Shown here: in pieces, positions 10,289-21,435 of the stretch
How the letters are laid out: the number at the start of each line of letters is the position of its first letter
How positions within the stretch are numbered: the stretch's first letter is position 1
Assembly: GCA_014529385.2 (NCBI GenBank)
Contig: CM043963.1
Location: 110,822,912 to 110,886,911, forward strand
Origin: Adiantum capillus-veneris
Lineage: Eukaryota > Streptophyta > Polypodiopsida > Polypodiales > Pteridaceae
Reading direction: 5' to 3'
DNA: 64,000 nt
Made by a program: the position numbers and the translations under genes
Notes under the pieces: model-generated
Told to the model about the DNA's origin: nothing
The model's input: the letters and a program-made list of their open reading frames with translations, nothing else
The model's database searches: none

Positions 10289-11526
10289 CACTTTCACTAA
10301 GATAGACACCACAACCTAGTAATACTTGATCTGATGACACGTAGGGAAATATGGAATGAACACATGACCCCAAAATTGGAGTGGGAACTAAATATGAGCT
10401 TAATCAGTTCTGCCAGTTGGACTGACTTAGGTGTTTGAATATATAAGTGGACTAACTACCTAGGTATGACCTTATAGACTAACTAGATTACAAAAGAAAT
10501 CTAACTAGGGTTTGTTAAGGCTGTACCCTAAACTAAGCCTTAACATCTCTCTTGACTTAGGGACTTGGGATACAATAAACCCAAGGGCCTATACCCTGGG
10601 CCTTTTTAAAGATAGGATCCCTTGTGCAGGGGCGAATACCTAGGCTGCTAAATGCAGAGTGTAACGATGAAACTACAACGCCTTTTCTGCAACTGAACTC
10701 AAGGGCAAACGCCTCGAATTTATGAGGCAGTCGACCTTTATAGCTTGATGCGTAGACCTGAGCAATAGCACCTTTGATGGAAAGGAATAGTATTTAAAGG
10801 GGAACGCTTTACCTTGAGCTCACTTAGGTTCCTTCTTAGAACATCTAATGCTTATTATGTGAATTGCTAAGTAAATAAATTAGTAGATTTATATATCCTT
10901 CTTCTCTTAGTTAGAGGGTGAATGAAATTTACCAACACTAAATGCCCAACTAAATGACTTCAAACAAAACTTACATTCCTTTGGATCATTTGAGGTACCA
11001 TAACATTTAACTTAAATTTAACTTCTTTACTAATGTATGGAGGAATGACTAAATTGGCATGGATGGTCTTTACATGTTAAAAGATACCATGCTGAGTGCA
11101 TGGTTTAGCTAGATCGATATAAACTCATGAGACTAACCTATTTTCAGGAATACCAATAGGCTCATCCGTGATCGATATGTTTTATTTTTACAGCATTTTT
11201 CTCTCTTAGTTTAAGTTAGGGTGACATGGATAACAGCTAGAGTCACCCCAGTTACTTGTTATACTGTTTGAAAATTAATCCATTGATTGTTTTCTTATTG
11301 TGGATGAAGGTAAGGGTGCTCTCTCCATGGCTTTGCTAAAGGAAGGACATGCTATCATTTTTCCCTTTTCTCTAGCAAGACCCTAGAGGAACTAAGATCT
11401 GGCGTGCACATTAGAAAGATGTATTCTTTAGTGTTAATGACTAAATTAATATGTCTAATGAAATAAATGGATCTTGAATTTTTTATGAAGTCTCATGTGC
11501 TACTCTAGCCTTTATAAGTAACTTTT
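10289..11526. other. Stretch with no recognisable gene
   Basis: A/T-rich with stops in all frames. No LTR, TIR or protein motif was recognised. Confidence 0.5.
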
Positions 11527-11700
11527 AGGATGTGGTTATATGGTGCAATGGTGCATCTTTGAGTTTTCTCTCTCTTCCCCACGCGCCATTCAGACAATTG
11601 GCAATGATACAACTAATGTGGTTGTATGGCGGTGGTGTATTTATGAGTTGCTTTAAGGCTTCCCCGTGCACCGTTCGGACAATTGGAAATGATGTAAATA
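11527..11700 (+). repeat. Degenerate roughly 90-bp repeat, second cluster
   Basis: Units begin GATGTGGTTATATGGTGCAA (11529) and ATGTGGTTGTATGGCGG (11614), with shared ends GCCATTCAGACAATTGG and ACCGTTCGGACAATTGG. They match the 10074-10256 units. Confidence 0.7.
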
Positions 11701-11701
11701 T

Positions 11702-11702
<1 letters not shown>

Positions 11703-11787
<85 letters not shown>

Positions 11788-11788
11788 T
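11703..11788. repeat. Compound microsatellite (CT)n(CA)n
   Basis: About 65 bp of CT followed by about 20 bp of CA, the same compound type as at 2794. Confidence 0.95.
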
Positions 11789-12200
11789 TTTTTCCTTTTT
11801 TCTAGCAGCAAGACCCCAGAGAAACTAAGGTATGGCCTGCACATGTTTTATTCCTTGTGGTTCTCAACCGGCTAAAAAGTGTTTTGGCATTTAAGTTGTC
11901 TCTACTAATTTTCGGATCACATTTATAAAGCATGTTTTATTCTTATTACTAATTAAAATAATTTTAATAAATGTATTGAAGGATTCTTTGTATTTGTGGG
12001 CTTACTAGCAACAACGGTTCTATCTTGAACCATTAATGTTGGGTATTATATCCATATTTTGTGGTTAGTGTTTTTTTAATACCTTACACTAAGTGGTGAA
12101 AAGCTCATTATATATGATGAAATATGCAAAAGCTCTAACTAGGAATTGTAAGGCTCGAAATCACAAGCTCGCAAGTTTATAACTCCCCCAAAATAACTGC
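11789..12200. other. Non-coding stretch at the edge of retroelement A
   Basis: Includes the 11880-11932 copy of the 9316-9350 segment. No LTR of element A could be delimited. Confidence 0.4.
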
Positions 12201-12608
12201 TTCATTAAGATCTTGATCATCGATGACATGAAACTGATGCGCATAATCCGTTTCATCAATAGTGATTGGTAAATTTATGTGGCCCAGACTGTCCATAGTG
12301 CTTTTGTTTTCTACTTTGAACCCCATCGTGTTTGGCATTAGAGGTTGCCACGTGATTTTTTTGAAAGTGGAATAGTTAACAACATTAGCTTTGGCCCAGT
12401 GTCCACTAATGCTTGCTCGGTGGCGCCATCGTCAAGTTGTAAATTAATGTGTAGATCTATTCCTCCTAACCATGTAGCTGTCGTTTGTATGGATGCTATT
12501 GGAGCTGTATCGATAGCATCGTTCTATTGTGCTTTTCTCTGAAAGTTTTCTTGCTCCTTGCGCTTTAATATTCTAATTTTGGCTTCCTATTGTGCCTGTT
12601 TCCGAATG
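12201..12608 (-). other. Probable 3' untranslated part of element A
   Basis: Lies downstream of the integrase C-terminus on the minus strand. No domain was recognised, and the plus-strand 65-codon frame at 12345 is not convincing. Confidence 0.35.
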
Positions 12609-13229
12609 TCATGTGCTTGACTTGCATCGAGTTGCTGCATGTATTGTTGCAAGTTCTTCTTGTGTCAGCGGAAGAAGATATTTCTTTAATCTGTAGCCAC
12701 TCGTCCAATTAGGCATCTCTTCACATGCTAATGTTGTAAGCTTGATGGCGCCACTTTGTGATATATCACGTATTACAAAAGACCCCATCCCTTGCTTTTT
12801 GAGTTTTTTGGAGTGTTGTTTGAGGGTATACATTAAAACATAATCCCCTTTTTGGAACTCGTTACCGATGATGTATTGATCATGGAAAGCCTTCATTTGT
12901 TTTTTCTGAGCATATATCCCAGCTGTCGCTCTAAGTCGGGTTTCATCTAATTGTTCTAGGGTGTCTAGTCTCTCCGATAGCTCATGGCCCATCCATCCCG
13001 AATGTGTTGCTACTCTTAGGGTTTTGATTAGGAGTTCCAATGGTAGGATTGCATTAATCCCAAATACCAGGTTAAAGGGAGTGGTGCCGATGGAAGTTTT
13101 AAAATCTACTCTGTAATCCCATAAGGCTATGTGTAGCTTTTCATCCCAATCATTTCTTGAGTCGTTTGTAGACTGAGATGACAACTTTCGTGAGTACCGT
13201 GCATAAGGGGTGGTTTTGTGCCCTGACAT
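12609..13229 (-). pseudogene. Element A: Ty3/gypsy integrase core end and C-terminal domain
   Basis: Minus-strand frame of about 206 codons. The readable integrase part includes WDEKLHIALWDYRVDFKTS and GTTPFNLVFGINAILPLEL, the usual 'ALWAYRTSYKT..GTTPF.LVYG' end of a plant Ty3/gypsy integrase. A GDYVLMY-type linker and a basic C-terminal domain (FQKGDYVLMY, MGSFVIRDI) follow. The upstream D,D catalytic segment is missing between here and the zinc-binding region, so the integrase is internally deleted. Part of old element A, downstream of the element B insertion. Confidence 0.8.
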
Positions 13230-13780
13230 TTATCACATCGTTTGATATATGCCTTTGGATCCATAAATAGGGTTGGCCACCATATGTCTGAGTGTAGCAC
13301 GAGTTTTGCAGTTTTATCAGCAAAGAAATGTCTCCCGGGATGTCCTGAGTGTGCTTGATCTAAGATAACGTAATATTCTGTTACTGTAGCACACATCCGT
13401 AGTTGGTTGTCCTTTCTCCACCTATACAGCTGGTTGGCAGTGACCATATAGTATTTGGCCTCTTCTTGTATAGTTTTCATTCTTGCTTTGCCCCATTCCT
13501 CTAGGAAGGTCTTGTTTTTTAAGTATTCAACTATGTGAGTACTCCATTTGGGTGCTTGTACTACTCGAAATAGGATGGCATGTTCCACTAGAGGTTGTTT
13601 TGTATAGCTATCACAGGATTTCACATATGTATGGACATTGTGTTCCATGTTTGGCCAGTAGACTCCCAGTCTATTTACCCTTTGGCCTGTCTGTGTTTCT
13701 CCATTGTGAAATCCTGTATTTTGTATATGAGTCTGTTTGAGGTAGTAGATGGATTCTTTGGGCTGTACACATAGTCTCAA
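13230..13780 (-). pseudogene. Element A: integrase zinc-binding (HHCC) region
   Basis: Minus strand. HSGHPGRHFFADKTAKLV... leads to KRCDKCQG, giving the H-x-H...C-x2-C zinc domain at the integrase N-terminus. The preceding residues (NQLYRWRKDNQLRMC) match the usual RNase H to integrase linker. It breaks off after the zinc domain, which places the deletion that removed the catalytic core near 13.2 kb. Confidence 0.8.
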
Positions 13781-13789
13781 TATCCCATC

Positions 13790-14180
13790 CTTATTGTGCT
13801 TGTACAGTCGTCCTGCTAAAAGCTGGAGATTTTGTGTTTAATGTATAATTGATGGTTGTCTTTCTATCTGTAATGACCCGATTGTGAGTAGAGGAATGAC
13901 CTCTTCACTTCATCTCGATACCATTTTGATGTTAAACAAATACGAATCGGGAAGATCATCATCGACATCCTCAGGTGCTTCTCCATGAAATAGTCATGAA
14001 AGATGATCTTCTCGTGTGTGTGTGTGTGGTCCCCTTTTTTACGACAACTATCGTGAAGTCAAACTCAAGCAATAGTATAAACTAGCCACCAATTCTTCCA
14101 GTGTTGCAAGGTTTGTTTACTAGATATAGCAGTGCCTCATGATCCACGAAGATAACAAACTTGTTTGCAAGGTAGTGTCT
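13790..14180 (-). pseudogene. Element A: RNase H remnant next to element B insertion
   Basis: The reverse complement of 14175-14040 reads FVIFVDHEALLYLVNKP and, after a stop, LLLEFDFTIVV. This is the RNase H 'F.V.TDH.AL.YL..KP......W...L.EF.F.V' pattern. 13990-13900 then reads HGEAPEDVDDDLPD, the conserved post-RNase H linker. The domain continues on the far side of element B at 29822, so B disrupted an RNase H reading region. Confidence 0.75.
14176..14180. other. Target-site duplication TGTCT, left copy (element B)
   Basis: TGTCT directly precedes the LTR start TGTTAGCG and is repeated at 29817-29821. Confidence 0.9.
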
Positions 14181-15084
14181 TGTTAGCGGGTCACCGCAAC
14201 GGACGTCTGCAGCATAGCTTTATGGCACTAACATAATGTCAATACTCAGGGAAAGTGACTCGGATGGGGCACGAAGACTCTATGAGATCGTCAATCTCAC
14301 GAAGTGAACCTTAACAAGCAAACACACACAATCAAACCAACACTCAATGATCAGGGAAATCTGCCTATGTCCTTTCTCACAGCTCTAGGTCATCACGCCA
14401 TTTCGGCACTCAAACGGACTCGAAATGCAACGAAACTTTAGGAGGAGGTTTAGGACACCTAGTATCCTAGCAAGTCTGGTCGCAATCCAACAAGGTACCA
14501 AAAAAACACGATCCATCATAAAAAAGGTCCTAAAAACTACAATATAACTATCCAAAACTATCGTCCTATGGTCTAAGAACACTCTCCTATGGTCAAAATG
14601 ACTAAAAATAGTGATTTAAGCACTCAAATCTGCAATTATAGCTCATAGACACGTAGTCGTGAACCACAACAAAATTGACAATGCTTACACTTAATTTAAA
14701 GAGCAAAGAGAGAGAAATACAATGCAAGTTTCTGAATCAAAAACGGATTACCAAATCATTAGCTGCGATGATTGCAAGTTTGAAGCAGCTCGTAGCTTGA
14801 GCGTACATTTTTTGAGCTCCCTTCTTCTTCTCAAGATAAGCCTCCCTTTTCACATTACAATTATTGACCTTTATACCTAGGGCATTCTAAATGGCCAGTG
14901 CCAGGTTCACATGGACCTTTACAATTGGCATGACAGTATAACAACTCAAGGAATTGACTACTACTCTGGAATCAGGATTTACACAGAGTATTACTACACT
15001 AGCTCGGTAAAATAATAGACTACAAATGTGGTGTTCGGCTACGTGTCCGACCAGTTGGGCGACCGTTTGATTTATCCTCAAACA
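14181..15084 (-). repeat. Element B 3' LTR
   Basis: 904 bp, TG...CA ends (plus strand TGTTAGCGGG ... CCTCAAACA). Clearly homologous end to end with 28902-29816, with scattered substitutions and small indels. Confidence 0.9.
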
Positions 15085-15102
15085 TTCCCCCTTCCTAATT
15101 CG
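15085..15102 (-). other. Element B polypurine tract
   Basis: Minus strand reads TTAGGAAGGGGGAA directly before the 3' LTR TGTTTGAGG, as expected for the plus-strand primer. Confidence 0.8.
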
Positions 15103-16311
15103 TGTCGTCCCTTGACACGACCTTGTGCAGCCTTGTCATAGGGTTGTCTTCAGCTTTGTTTTCAAGGTTGGTCTTCAGCTTGGAAAGTGCTTTGTCGTTG
15201 ATGATCGACACTCCCCCCTTCCTTGAGTGCTTCATATCTTTCGTGTTGTTGATACGTGATTTGAGCGTGATTGTTGAGGCAACTTTTGTTCTTGTTGCAC
15301 ATTCTCCTCTTTGTTGCCAGTCTTGGCCGCTGGGAAGATGGATGTTGATGTGTCTGAGCTTACAGAACTGAACCTCTTTGGGGCGTGGACTTTATGATGG
15401 ATTCTCTTCAAAGTCCATTGTAATTGAGTTGTCTGCAATAGGTTTCCAATGTTGAAGCACTGTGCGAGCTACTTTTGATTGTTGTGGATAGCTTGCTTGC
15501 TAAATTTCTCATTGCTTGTCGTTGTAGGCCATTCTTTGACTTGCCATATTTTGATGGATCTTTGTTGTCACCCTTTTAGATAAAATATGCTCTTGATAAG
15601 CATTTGGAGACCTGCAGTGTTCGCTCCAAGTCGTTGTCGATTGATTTGGATAGACATTTCCTTATTGTTGATGTAGAAGAAATGTATACAAGAAGTCGAT
15701 GATGAGGGTTTCTAAATTAGGGTCTTAAAACCTGGATGACCAAAGGAAAAAAACCCAGTGGGAAAAAAGTTCCTTTGGTATATGCTCTTATTGGAGTTGA
15801 GCATTTGGACTTGAAGTACGTGTCATGCAAGGTGAGTGCCTGGGAGAAACAAAGGAAGAGTGCCTAATGCAAGTGCCAATTATGGGACACTCTATATGCT
15901 TGTGAGAAATTTTCAAACAAAAGCGTGCAGTGTAAGAGATGGAGTTGATGGGTGCTTCAAGGAACAAATGTAGCACATGTGACATCAAACAGACGTCTCA
16001 ATAGCTTCCATGTTTCCAAGAAGGGTTTTCGATGTAGAAGCTTCTCCACTCATTCCTCGCTGTGTTGAGTGCGTGAGTGTCTTTTGGACTTCCTCCTTCA
16101 CTTACCACTATACTACAACGACTTCGACTCTTTGCTCACCTATACCAGCATGAGCGACACAACGTAATTATACTCAACTCTTCCAGCTTGAGCAGTACCT
16201 AAAATAACTAAGACGCTTAGACCACAGAGAATATTACATGAAGGTTTGGGACTAACACCTCACTCATTTAGTGGCTTAGCTGTCCGTCTATGGCTTTTTT
16301 GCCATGTATTT
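15103..16311 (-). other. Element B 3' internal non-coding part
   Basis: Between the last open frame of B and its polypurine tract. Only short frames are present and no pol domain is recognisable. Confidence 0.5.
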
Positions 16312-16800
16312 TTAATGGCGACTTAGGCTTACATGTTCAAGGCCAGAAACCCAATTACATAAGTTCTTGAAATTTAGGCCTCTTCCATTGTGTTGGTCTT
16401 TGGATGCCACCATTTTGTCGAGTAGGTTAGCATATTTTGGCTCCTCTTGACTTACTTGTTGTATGTTCACACTGCTTTGTAAAACCAGTTCTTCAGCTGT
16501 TGTAGAGACTGATGTAGTTTTTGCTTTATCTTGCATGAGAAGCGGTTGTCGAGATTTGTGGGTTCTTTGTAATTGCGTTTCCACGAGCAATTTTGGAACC
16601 CACCTTGTCTTTGGTCCTTGTGTGATCATCTTTTGTATTCGCTCTTTTTGCGCGATGACTTGATGGACGCTAGGCTTCGGTAGCCAGATTTGATGATTTC
16701 CTTTGTAGAAGCCTTGCTTTTGTAATTGATGACAAGGTATCCATCTGTAGATTGCAGTAGCCTTGGTTGTAATTGTCTTCTGTTGGCTTTTGGTTATCAT
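16312..16800 (-). pseudogene. Element B: ORF with QGFYxGNxQIWLP motif, C-terminal part
   Basis: Minus-strand frame of about 162 codons. It contains LQKQGFYKGNHQIWLPKPS followed by RWVPKLL, a degenerate copy of a unit seen twice more at 16831-17391. The rest is Gln/Lys/Thr-rich. I do not recognise the family; the motif recurs in the same element, so it is probably one repetitive protein split by a frameshift near 16.8 kb. Position after the protease-like segment is where pol would lie in an autonomous element. Confidence 0.55.
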
Positions 16801-16830
16801 TGCTTGCTTTGGGGTAGAAGCTTGTGCTGC

Positions 16831-17391
16831 TTAATTTCTCTTCGATGTTCCAGATTGAGCTACAATTTGTGGTAACCATATTTGTGTGTTACCTTCATAA
16901 AATCCTTGTGCTTCGAGTAGCTTAACTGGAATCATCCACTGCTGCATCTGTTTGTGTTGGGTAGCTTTGTTGAAGTTTGACTTTGGTATCCATACTTGTT
17001 GTGTTGCTTTCTTGGAAGGCCTTTTCTTCTTTCCTTTTTTGTTGTTCTTCTTTCTTCTATTTGAGTTGTTTGTCTTGTGTTTATAGTGCATCCTGTTCTT
17101 TGTAGAACACGTTGGTTGAGGTGGGTAGGTCCAGGCTGTTACTTTAGGCTTTTTGGCCCAAACATTAGTGTTTCCTTGGAAGTAGCGTTGAGCAATGATT
17201 GACTCACTTGATGCTACCCACCCTATCACTTTTTGTTGTTGAGGCTGAACTTGTGCTTCATGTATCAAAACTGGGTCCTTGACTTTGATGTGCTCTTTGG
17301 ATACTAGCACTTGGTTGACATTCTTCGGTTTCTTCTGTATTCTTTTTGTGATGGAAACTTTGGCTGATAGACTTTTTGTTTTGGTTTCCAT
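16831..17391 (-). pseudogene. Element B: Lys/Gln-rich ORF with repeated QGFYEGNTQIWLP motif
   Basis: Minus-strand frame of about 186 codons. A basic N-terminal half includes a lysine-dense stretch (NRRKKNNKKGKKKRPSKKA), suggesting nucleic-acid binding. Two copies of a unit are visible: IAQRYFQGNTNVWAKKP and LLEAQGFYEGNTQIWLP, the second preceded by WMIPVK. A third copy lies in the next frame at 16312-16800. No known RT, integrase or zinc-knuckle motif is present. The repeat pattern W-x-P...L-x-x-Q-G-F-Y-x-G-N-x-Q-I-W-L-P is seen directly; any function is unknown. Confidence 0.6.
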
Positions 17392-17603
17392 TGCATTGTT
17401 GATGGTTTGGCTCTTGATGTAGAGGCTTCGCGGAAAGTTTGATGGAAGCTCGTTGAAGGTAAAGTCGTCTTGTGAGGTTGATATACTTTAGTGTTTACCT
17501 TTGCTTTACCTTTTTTTGTGATGGTTGGTTGCTCCTTTTTTGAATTGAACTGAGGTGCTTTTGGGGCTTTTGATGGTGTTGTTGTTGCGGCTTTTGATTT
17601 TTG

Positions 17604-17909
17604 TCAAAAGAAAACATTCCTCCAGCTTTCTGTCAGGACCAAAGTCCCTTTGATGTGATGGGAGTCGATTATGTGGAACGTATCCTTATACTCCCTGGTA
17701 CTCAATTTGAGTACAGCTTCTGCCACTCCGAAGCTAGGAATTGGCATTTTTGAACTTATGTAAATTGTTTCTTCTAGCTCATTGATTGGTGTCTTTTCCA
17801 TCATGATCCATGTTCCATAAGTCATTAGATTCTTTATCGCTTTTGGATCCATCACAGCTGAACATATGATTTTGAGTCCTGTTTCTCCGCATATGCTAAA
17901 TTCGATCAT
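17604..17909 (-). pseudogene. Element B: protease-like remnant lacking the Asp-Ser-Gly site
   Basis: Minus-strand frame of about 101 codons at the position of the protease of element A (32361-32897). It shares a weak pattern (a KSIAIL.. versus KIICSAV start, then a Thr/Met/Trp stretch and a TFHIIDSHHI versus TFAIMNVDESS end), but the D-S-G-A catalytic motif is absent. Homology is inferred from order and faint similarity, not proven. If right, it is a catalytically dead protease fold kept in a gag-only element. Confidence 0.35.
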
Positions 17910-17957
17910 TGTAGGAGACAGTCGATCTTCTTCCTTGTCCTTGTTCTTCGTTTGATA

Positions 17958-18206
17958 CTACGTTTGTTGAAGATTTGCTGTTGAACTTGGAAGTTTTTCT
18001 CCTTCATCTACTTTCATTTGCACTTTTTTTGGAGTGGACTTCTTTGAAACAGCTTTTGTTGATTCTTCAGGTATGTCAATGATGACATATTCTCGTGGTT
18101 GCTCTACTTCCTTCGTTTGCACTTTGGCATCATGCTCCATGACGTAGCTCTTTGTTTCACCTTTTCTGCTTTCACACTCACAAACTTCGTTAGCTTCCTT
18201 CAACAC
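17958..18206 (-). pseudogene. Element B: charged linker ORF
   Basis: Minus-strand frame of about 82 codons rich in Glu, Lys and Ser (KKVQMKVDEGEKLPSS). It lies between the gag C-terminal region and the protease-like segment. No domain was recognised. Confidence 0.4.
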
Positions 18207-18378
18207 CTTTATCGTAAACTAGGGAGTTACATCATACCCATCTTCATCGCAAAACTTAGTAAGGGTCACCTCATTCACGCAGACATCAAGAGTGGCCAGT
18301 ATTTGTCCCATCCAAAGGGTTCAAATAACTCCTTTGGAAATGGCTCTGGTACATATGCCTCATCTTCTACTGAACGCT

Positions 18379-18792
18379 CTAGGATGCAATCCTGCTTTCT
18401 AAGACTTCCACTCTCAAGAGCTTCGTACATCCAAATATGCACTTCATACATCCTATGAAAGATGGCAAAGACTTTAGAGAGCGTGGTTTACTCTCTTCAG
18501 ATGCGACAAACCCAAAATCCCCGTATAGAGATCGTATATCCCCTGGGAAGAATTCGTGATCCGTGTTTATCTCAGGGATAGTGTTGTCTATAAGGTAGCA
18601 ATACCATCCTTTCGGTTTCTGATTGATTCCCACAAGGATTGTGGCCACGGTTCTTCCACTTCAGGAATTGGCATCACTGCTTGTGAGCCCACCCCATCTG
18701 TGGTATTGGCTACCTCCCTTGTATCTAAAGGTGCCTCAACTCCCAGCTCTTCCTGGTCTCTGTTTACAATACCCTGGCTCTCCAATTCTTAG
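18379..18792 (-). pseudogene. Element B: gag C-terminal segment (after copia insertion)
   Basis: Minus strand, two frames. VANTTDGVGSQAVMPIPEV and WPQSLWESIRNRKDG (18785-18588), then HEFFPGDIRSLYGDFG (18648-18379). The same order is in element A (33285-33043: ATNMTDGTYSQAPLPIPEV, WPQELWEHIRNTKDK, HELCPNDIRSLYGD). This shows that A and B are relatives and that C inserted just upstream in B. Confidence 0.7.
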
Positions 18793-19094
18793 ACTTTATC
18801 ACGGATTAGCACCTCTATTTTTCGAGCATCTGGAACATGTGGTTCCATAAGATCTTGGGCCTTCTGGATGAGCTCCTTGCACATTTGCAACCTCTCTTTT
18901 TCATACCTTGGATGAGGATACGTTAGCCATCTATCCTCTTGGGTTTGGTTGGTTTTAGCCTAAAGCTTCATAAGCTTTCAAGATCACATCCAAAGGTTCA
19001 ACCACTTTGTCGACCAAAACTGAACCTCCCGAGTTAGTCTTTGACTCTTTAGGTCCCTTTGTGCTTTTGTTCCTTTCTTACTCTTGTCTAAGTT

Positions 19095-19099
19095 GCTCT
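19095..19099. other. Target-site duplication GCTCT, left copy (element C)
   Basis: GCTCT precedes TGTTGGAATT and is repeated at 24216-24220 after the other LTR. Confidence 0.9.
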
Positions 19100-19326
19100 T
19101 GTTGGAATTAGGGTTGCAAAGAAACACACACAGCTTGGAGAAGATGAAGGAAGCTCAAGGCACACAATAGAGAGTGTATAACTTAGTGTGCAATGGAAAG
19201 ATAGGTAGCCCTAGAGTGATGGGCGTATATACAATGCTCAGGGGAAAAAACCTCCTAAAGAGGGGAAAAATGCCCCGGAGGTCCTAGTGTGTTCACACAT
19301 ATCAATACCACATGTATATAGTAACA
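19100..19326 (-). repeat. Element C 3' LTR
   Basis: TG...CA ends; pairs with 23989-24215. A stop-free minus-strand RNase H frame ends just inside it. Confidence 0.95.
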
Positions 19327-19345
19327 AATCCCCCCTGGAGTGATG
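19327..19345 (-). other. Element C polypurine tract
   Basis: Minus strand CTCCAGGGGGGATT directly before the 3' LTR. Confidence 0.75.
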
Positions 19346-19389
19346 CGGTGAACGAGAGCTGCCACATGAGTAAAGGGAAGTGCCATGCC

Positions 19390-19887
19390 CTAAGGACATG
19401 ATCGGTCCACAAAGGGGAGTAAGCCCAAAGCTTTGCGGAAAGCTTCAAGCTTCTCACGAGACAATGCCTTTGTGAAAATATCTGCAAGGTTGTCCTGTGT
19501 TCGCACATAAGCCAAGCTGATCTCTCCTGCTGAAAGCCTCTCCCTGACATAGTGGTAATGCACCTCAATGTGCTTTGTGCGAGCATGAAAAATTGGGTTT
19601 CTCGCAACTGCCAATGCGCTCTGACTGTCAGTGTAGATAGTGTTGGCAGTATCCTGTCCAACACCCAAATCATCCATAAGGTGTTTGAGCCATACACACT
19701 CAACCGTAGCTGTGAAGACTGCCATGTACTCAGCCTCACAACTCGAAGTGGCCACAGTAGGTTGCTTCTTGCTTAACCATGATATACATGAACAGCCAAG
19801 CATGAAACAAAAACCACTTGTGGACACACTCGTGTCAAAACAACCAGCCCAATCTGAGTCCAAAAAAGCATGTAAGTCTGGCAGCAT
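19390..19887 (-). pseudogene. Element C: copia RNase H
   Basis: Minus strand. AFLDSDWAGCFDT, TSGFCFMLG, SWLSKKQPTVATSSCEAEYM, IYTDSQSALAVARNP, HARTKHIEVHYHYVRE and NLADIFTKAL, the complete and well-preserved copia RNase H signature (Asp, Glu, Asp catalytic positions visible). It overlaps the RT frame by a shift near 19.8 kb. Confidence 0.9.
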
Positions 19888-20740
19888 CCCCCCTTGGGAT
19901 AAAACAAGCCAAGATGTAAAGTGCCACTAAGGTAGCAGAAAATCCTCTTGACAGCCTGCCAATGCTTAGACCCTGGGCTATGCATAAATCTGCTGACCTG
20001 TGAGACTGCAAACTGAATATCCGGCCTCGTGTTGCATACATAAATGAGACAACCACCAACAGCAGTTTGGTAAAGAGTGACATCAGTAGGATCGCCAGCA
20101 TCATGTAGACTCAACTTCAAACCTGTTTCCATGGGAGTGGCAATAGGTTTGCAATCCTCAAGTCCAAACTTACATAGCAATGTCTCTATGTAACTTTTCT
20201 GACACAAGGCAATACCACCATCACTTTGCTTAAACTCTATACCCAAGTAATGATGCAATAGCCCCAAATCTTTCATCTTGAAAGTAGCATTCAAATCAGC
20301 CTTAAATTCAGCAATATGTCTCTCATTTGGTCCATTGATCATCAAATCATCAACATAAAGAACCACAATGAGAAGTACGTCAGCTCACGCTTTACATACA
20401 ATGTGCTTTCTGTTGGACTGTTACGAAAGCCTTGTTTGACCAAATGAGTGTCAACTTTCTCATACCAAGCACGAGGAGATTGCTTCAACCCATACAAAGC
20501 CTTGTTACATTTGCACACTTTGTCCTCTTGTCCTTTTATGACAAAACCGGCTGCGTTACATAAACTTCCTCAAATATGTCACCATTCAAGAAAGCAGTAA
20601 CAATGTCTGATTGATGTACATCCCAACCAAAATGAGCTGCCAATGCACATACAAAACGCACAGTAGTTATACGACAGGTGGGAGCAAAAGTCTCTTCATA
20701 ATCTATGCCTTTTTGCTGTGCATAACCTTTTGCAACAAGT
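19773..20740 (-). pseudogene. Element C: copia reverse transcriptase
   Basis: Minus strand. From 20760 it reads HKA, a TGA stop, then [33 protein letters not shown] and, after further breaks near 20.4-20.5 kb, VLYVDDLMINGPN (catalytic YVDD), MKDLGLLHHYLGIE, and TRPDIQFAVSQVSRFM. At least one stop and one frameshift are visible, so no full-length RT is made. Confidence 0.9.
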
Positions 20741-21426
20741 CAAGCCTTATGGCGATCAATCTCACCATCCGGCTTGCGTTTCAACTTGTAAACCCACTTC
20801 GTACCAATGGCCTTTTTGCCAGGAGGCAAATCACATAATGTCCATGTGTCATTTTCTATGAGTGCATCATATGCTAATTGCATGGCAGCCATCCAATTTT
20901 CTGAATTCTGTGCTTCATCAAAAGACAGAGGCTCCTCAACATCGTGTAAGCTAGACACAGCCAAAGCATAACAATCTGATGCATAAGATGCATGGCGAGA
21001 GCCTGAACGAGTACGACTAGACAAAGGTGCATCCAATTTATTGTCACGCAAAGTGTGCACCATCCATTTTGGCATACCTCTAGCCTGCTCATTTTTAGTC
21101 CTTTCCTCATCAAGTACATCATGTACATCTGCATCAGTAATAGGCTGATCTAGAACATTTTTAGAAACCCCCATAGGCTGTACATTTGCCTCATTGGAAC
21201 TTACATTCGTATTTCCACCACTGAAAAGAGGCAACAAAGTGTCATAAATGTCCTGTGAGCTTACATTACTGTCTCTAGTACATGACAGCAAGGGTTGAAC
21301 AGAATCTTCTACAAACACTACATCCCGAGAAACTAGAATACGTTTTGTTTGCGGATGATACAACCTGTAACCTTTTCTTTCAGCACTATAACCAACAAAA
21401 CTACATTTGACAGCCTTATCATCCAA
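20740..21426 (-). pseudogene. Element C: integrase C-terminus to RT start
   Basis: Minus strand. KCSFVGYSAERKGYRLYHPQ and RILVSRDVVFVED (the post-integrase 'F.GY....KGYRL..P....V..SRDV.F.E' motif), a variable linker, then WMAAMQLAYDALIENDTWTL and IGTKWVYKLKRKPDGEIDR, the RT start. A stop separates it from the integrase frame upstream. Confidence 0.9.
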
Positions 21427-21435
21427 TTTTTTGCG

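Noticed and set aside
11525-11828. Arg/Glu- or Leu/Ser-repeat open frames
   Set aside because: They are translations of CT/GA microsatellites; the same applies at 9995, 34555, 34670, 41077 and 48797.
13127-13229. Overlap of the two element A integrase frames as programmed frameshifting
   Set aside because: The catalytic core is missing between them, so this is a deletion junction in a dead copy.
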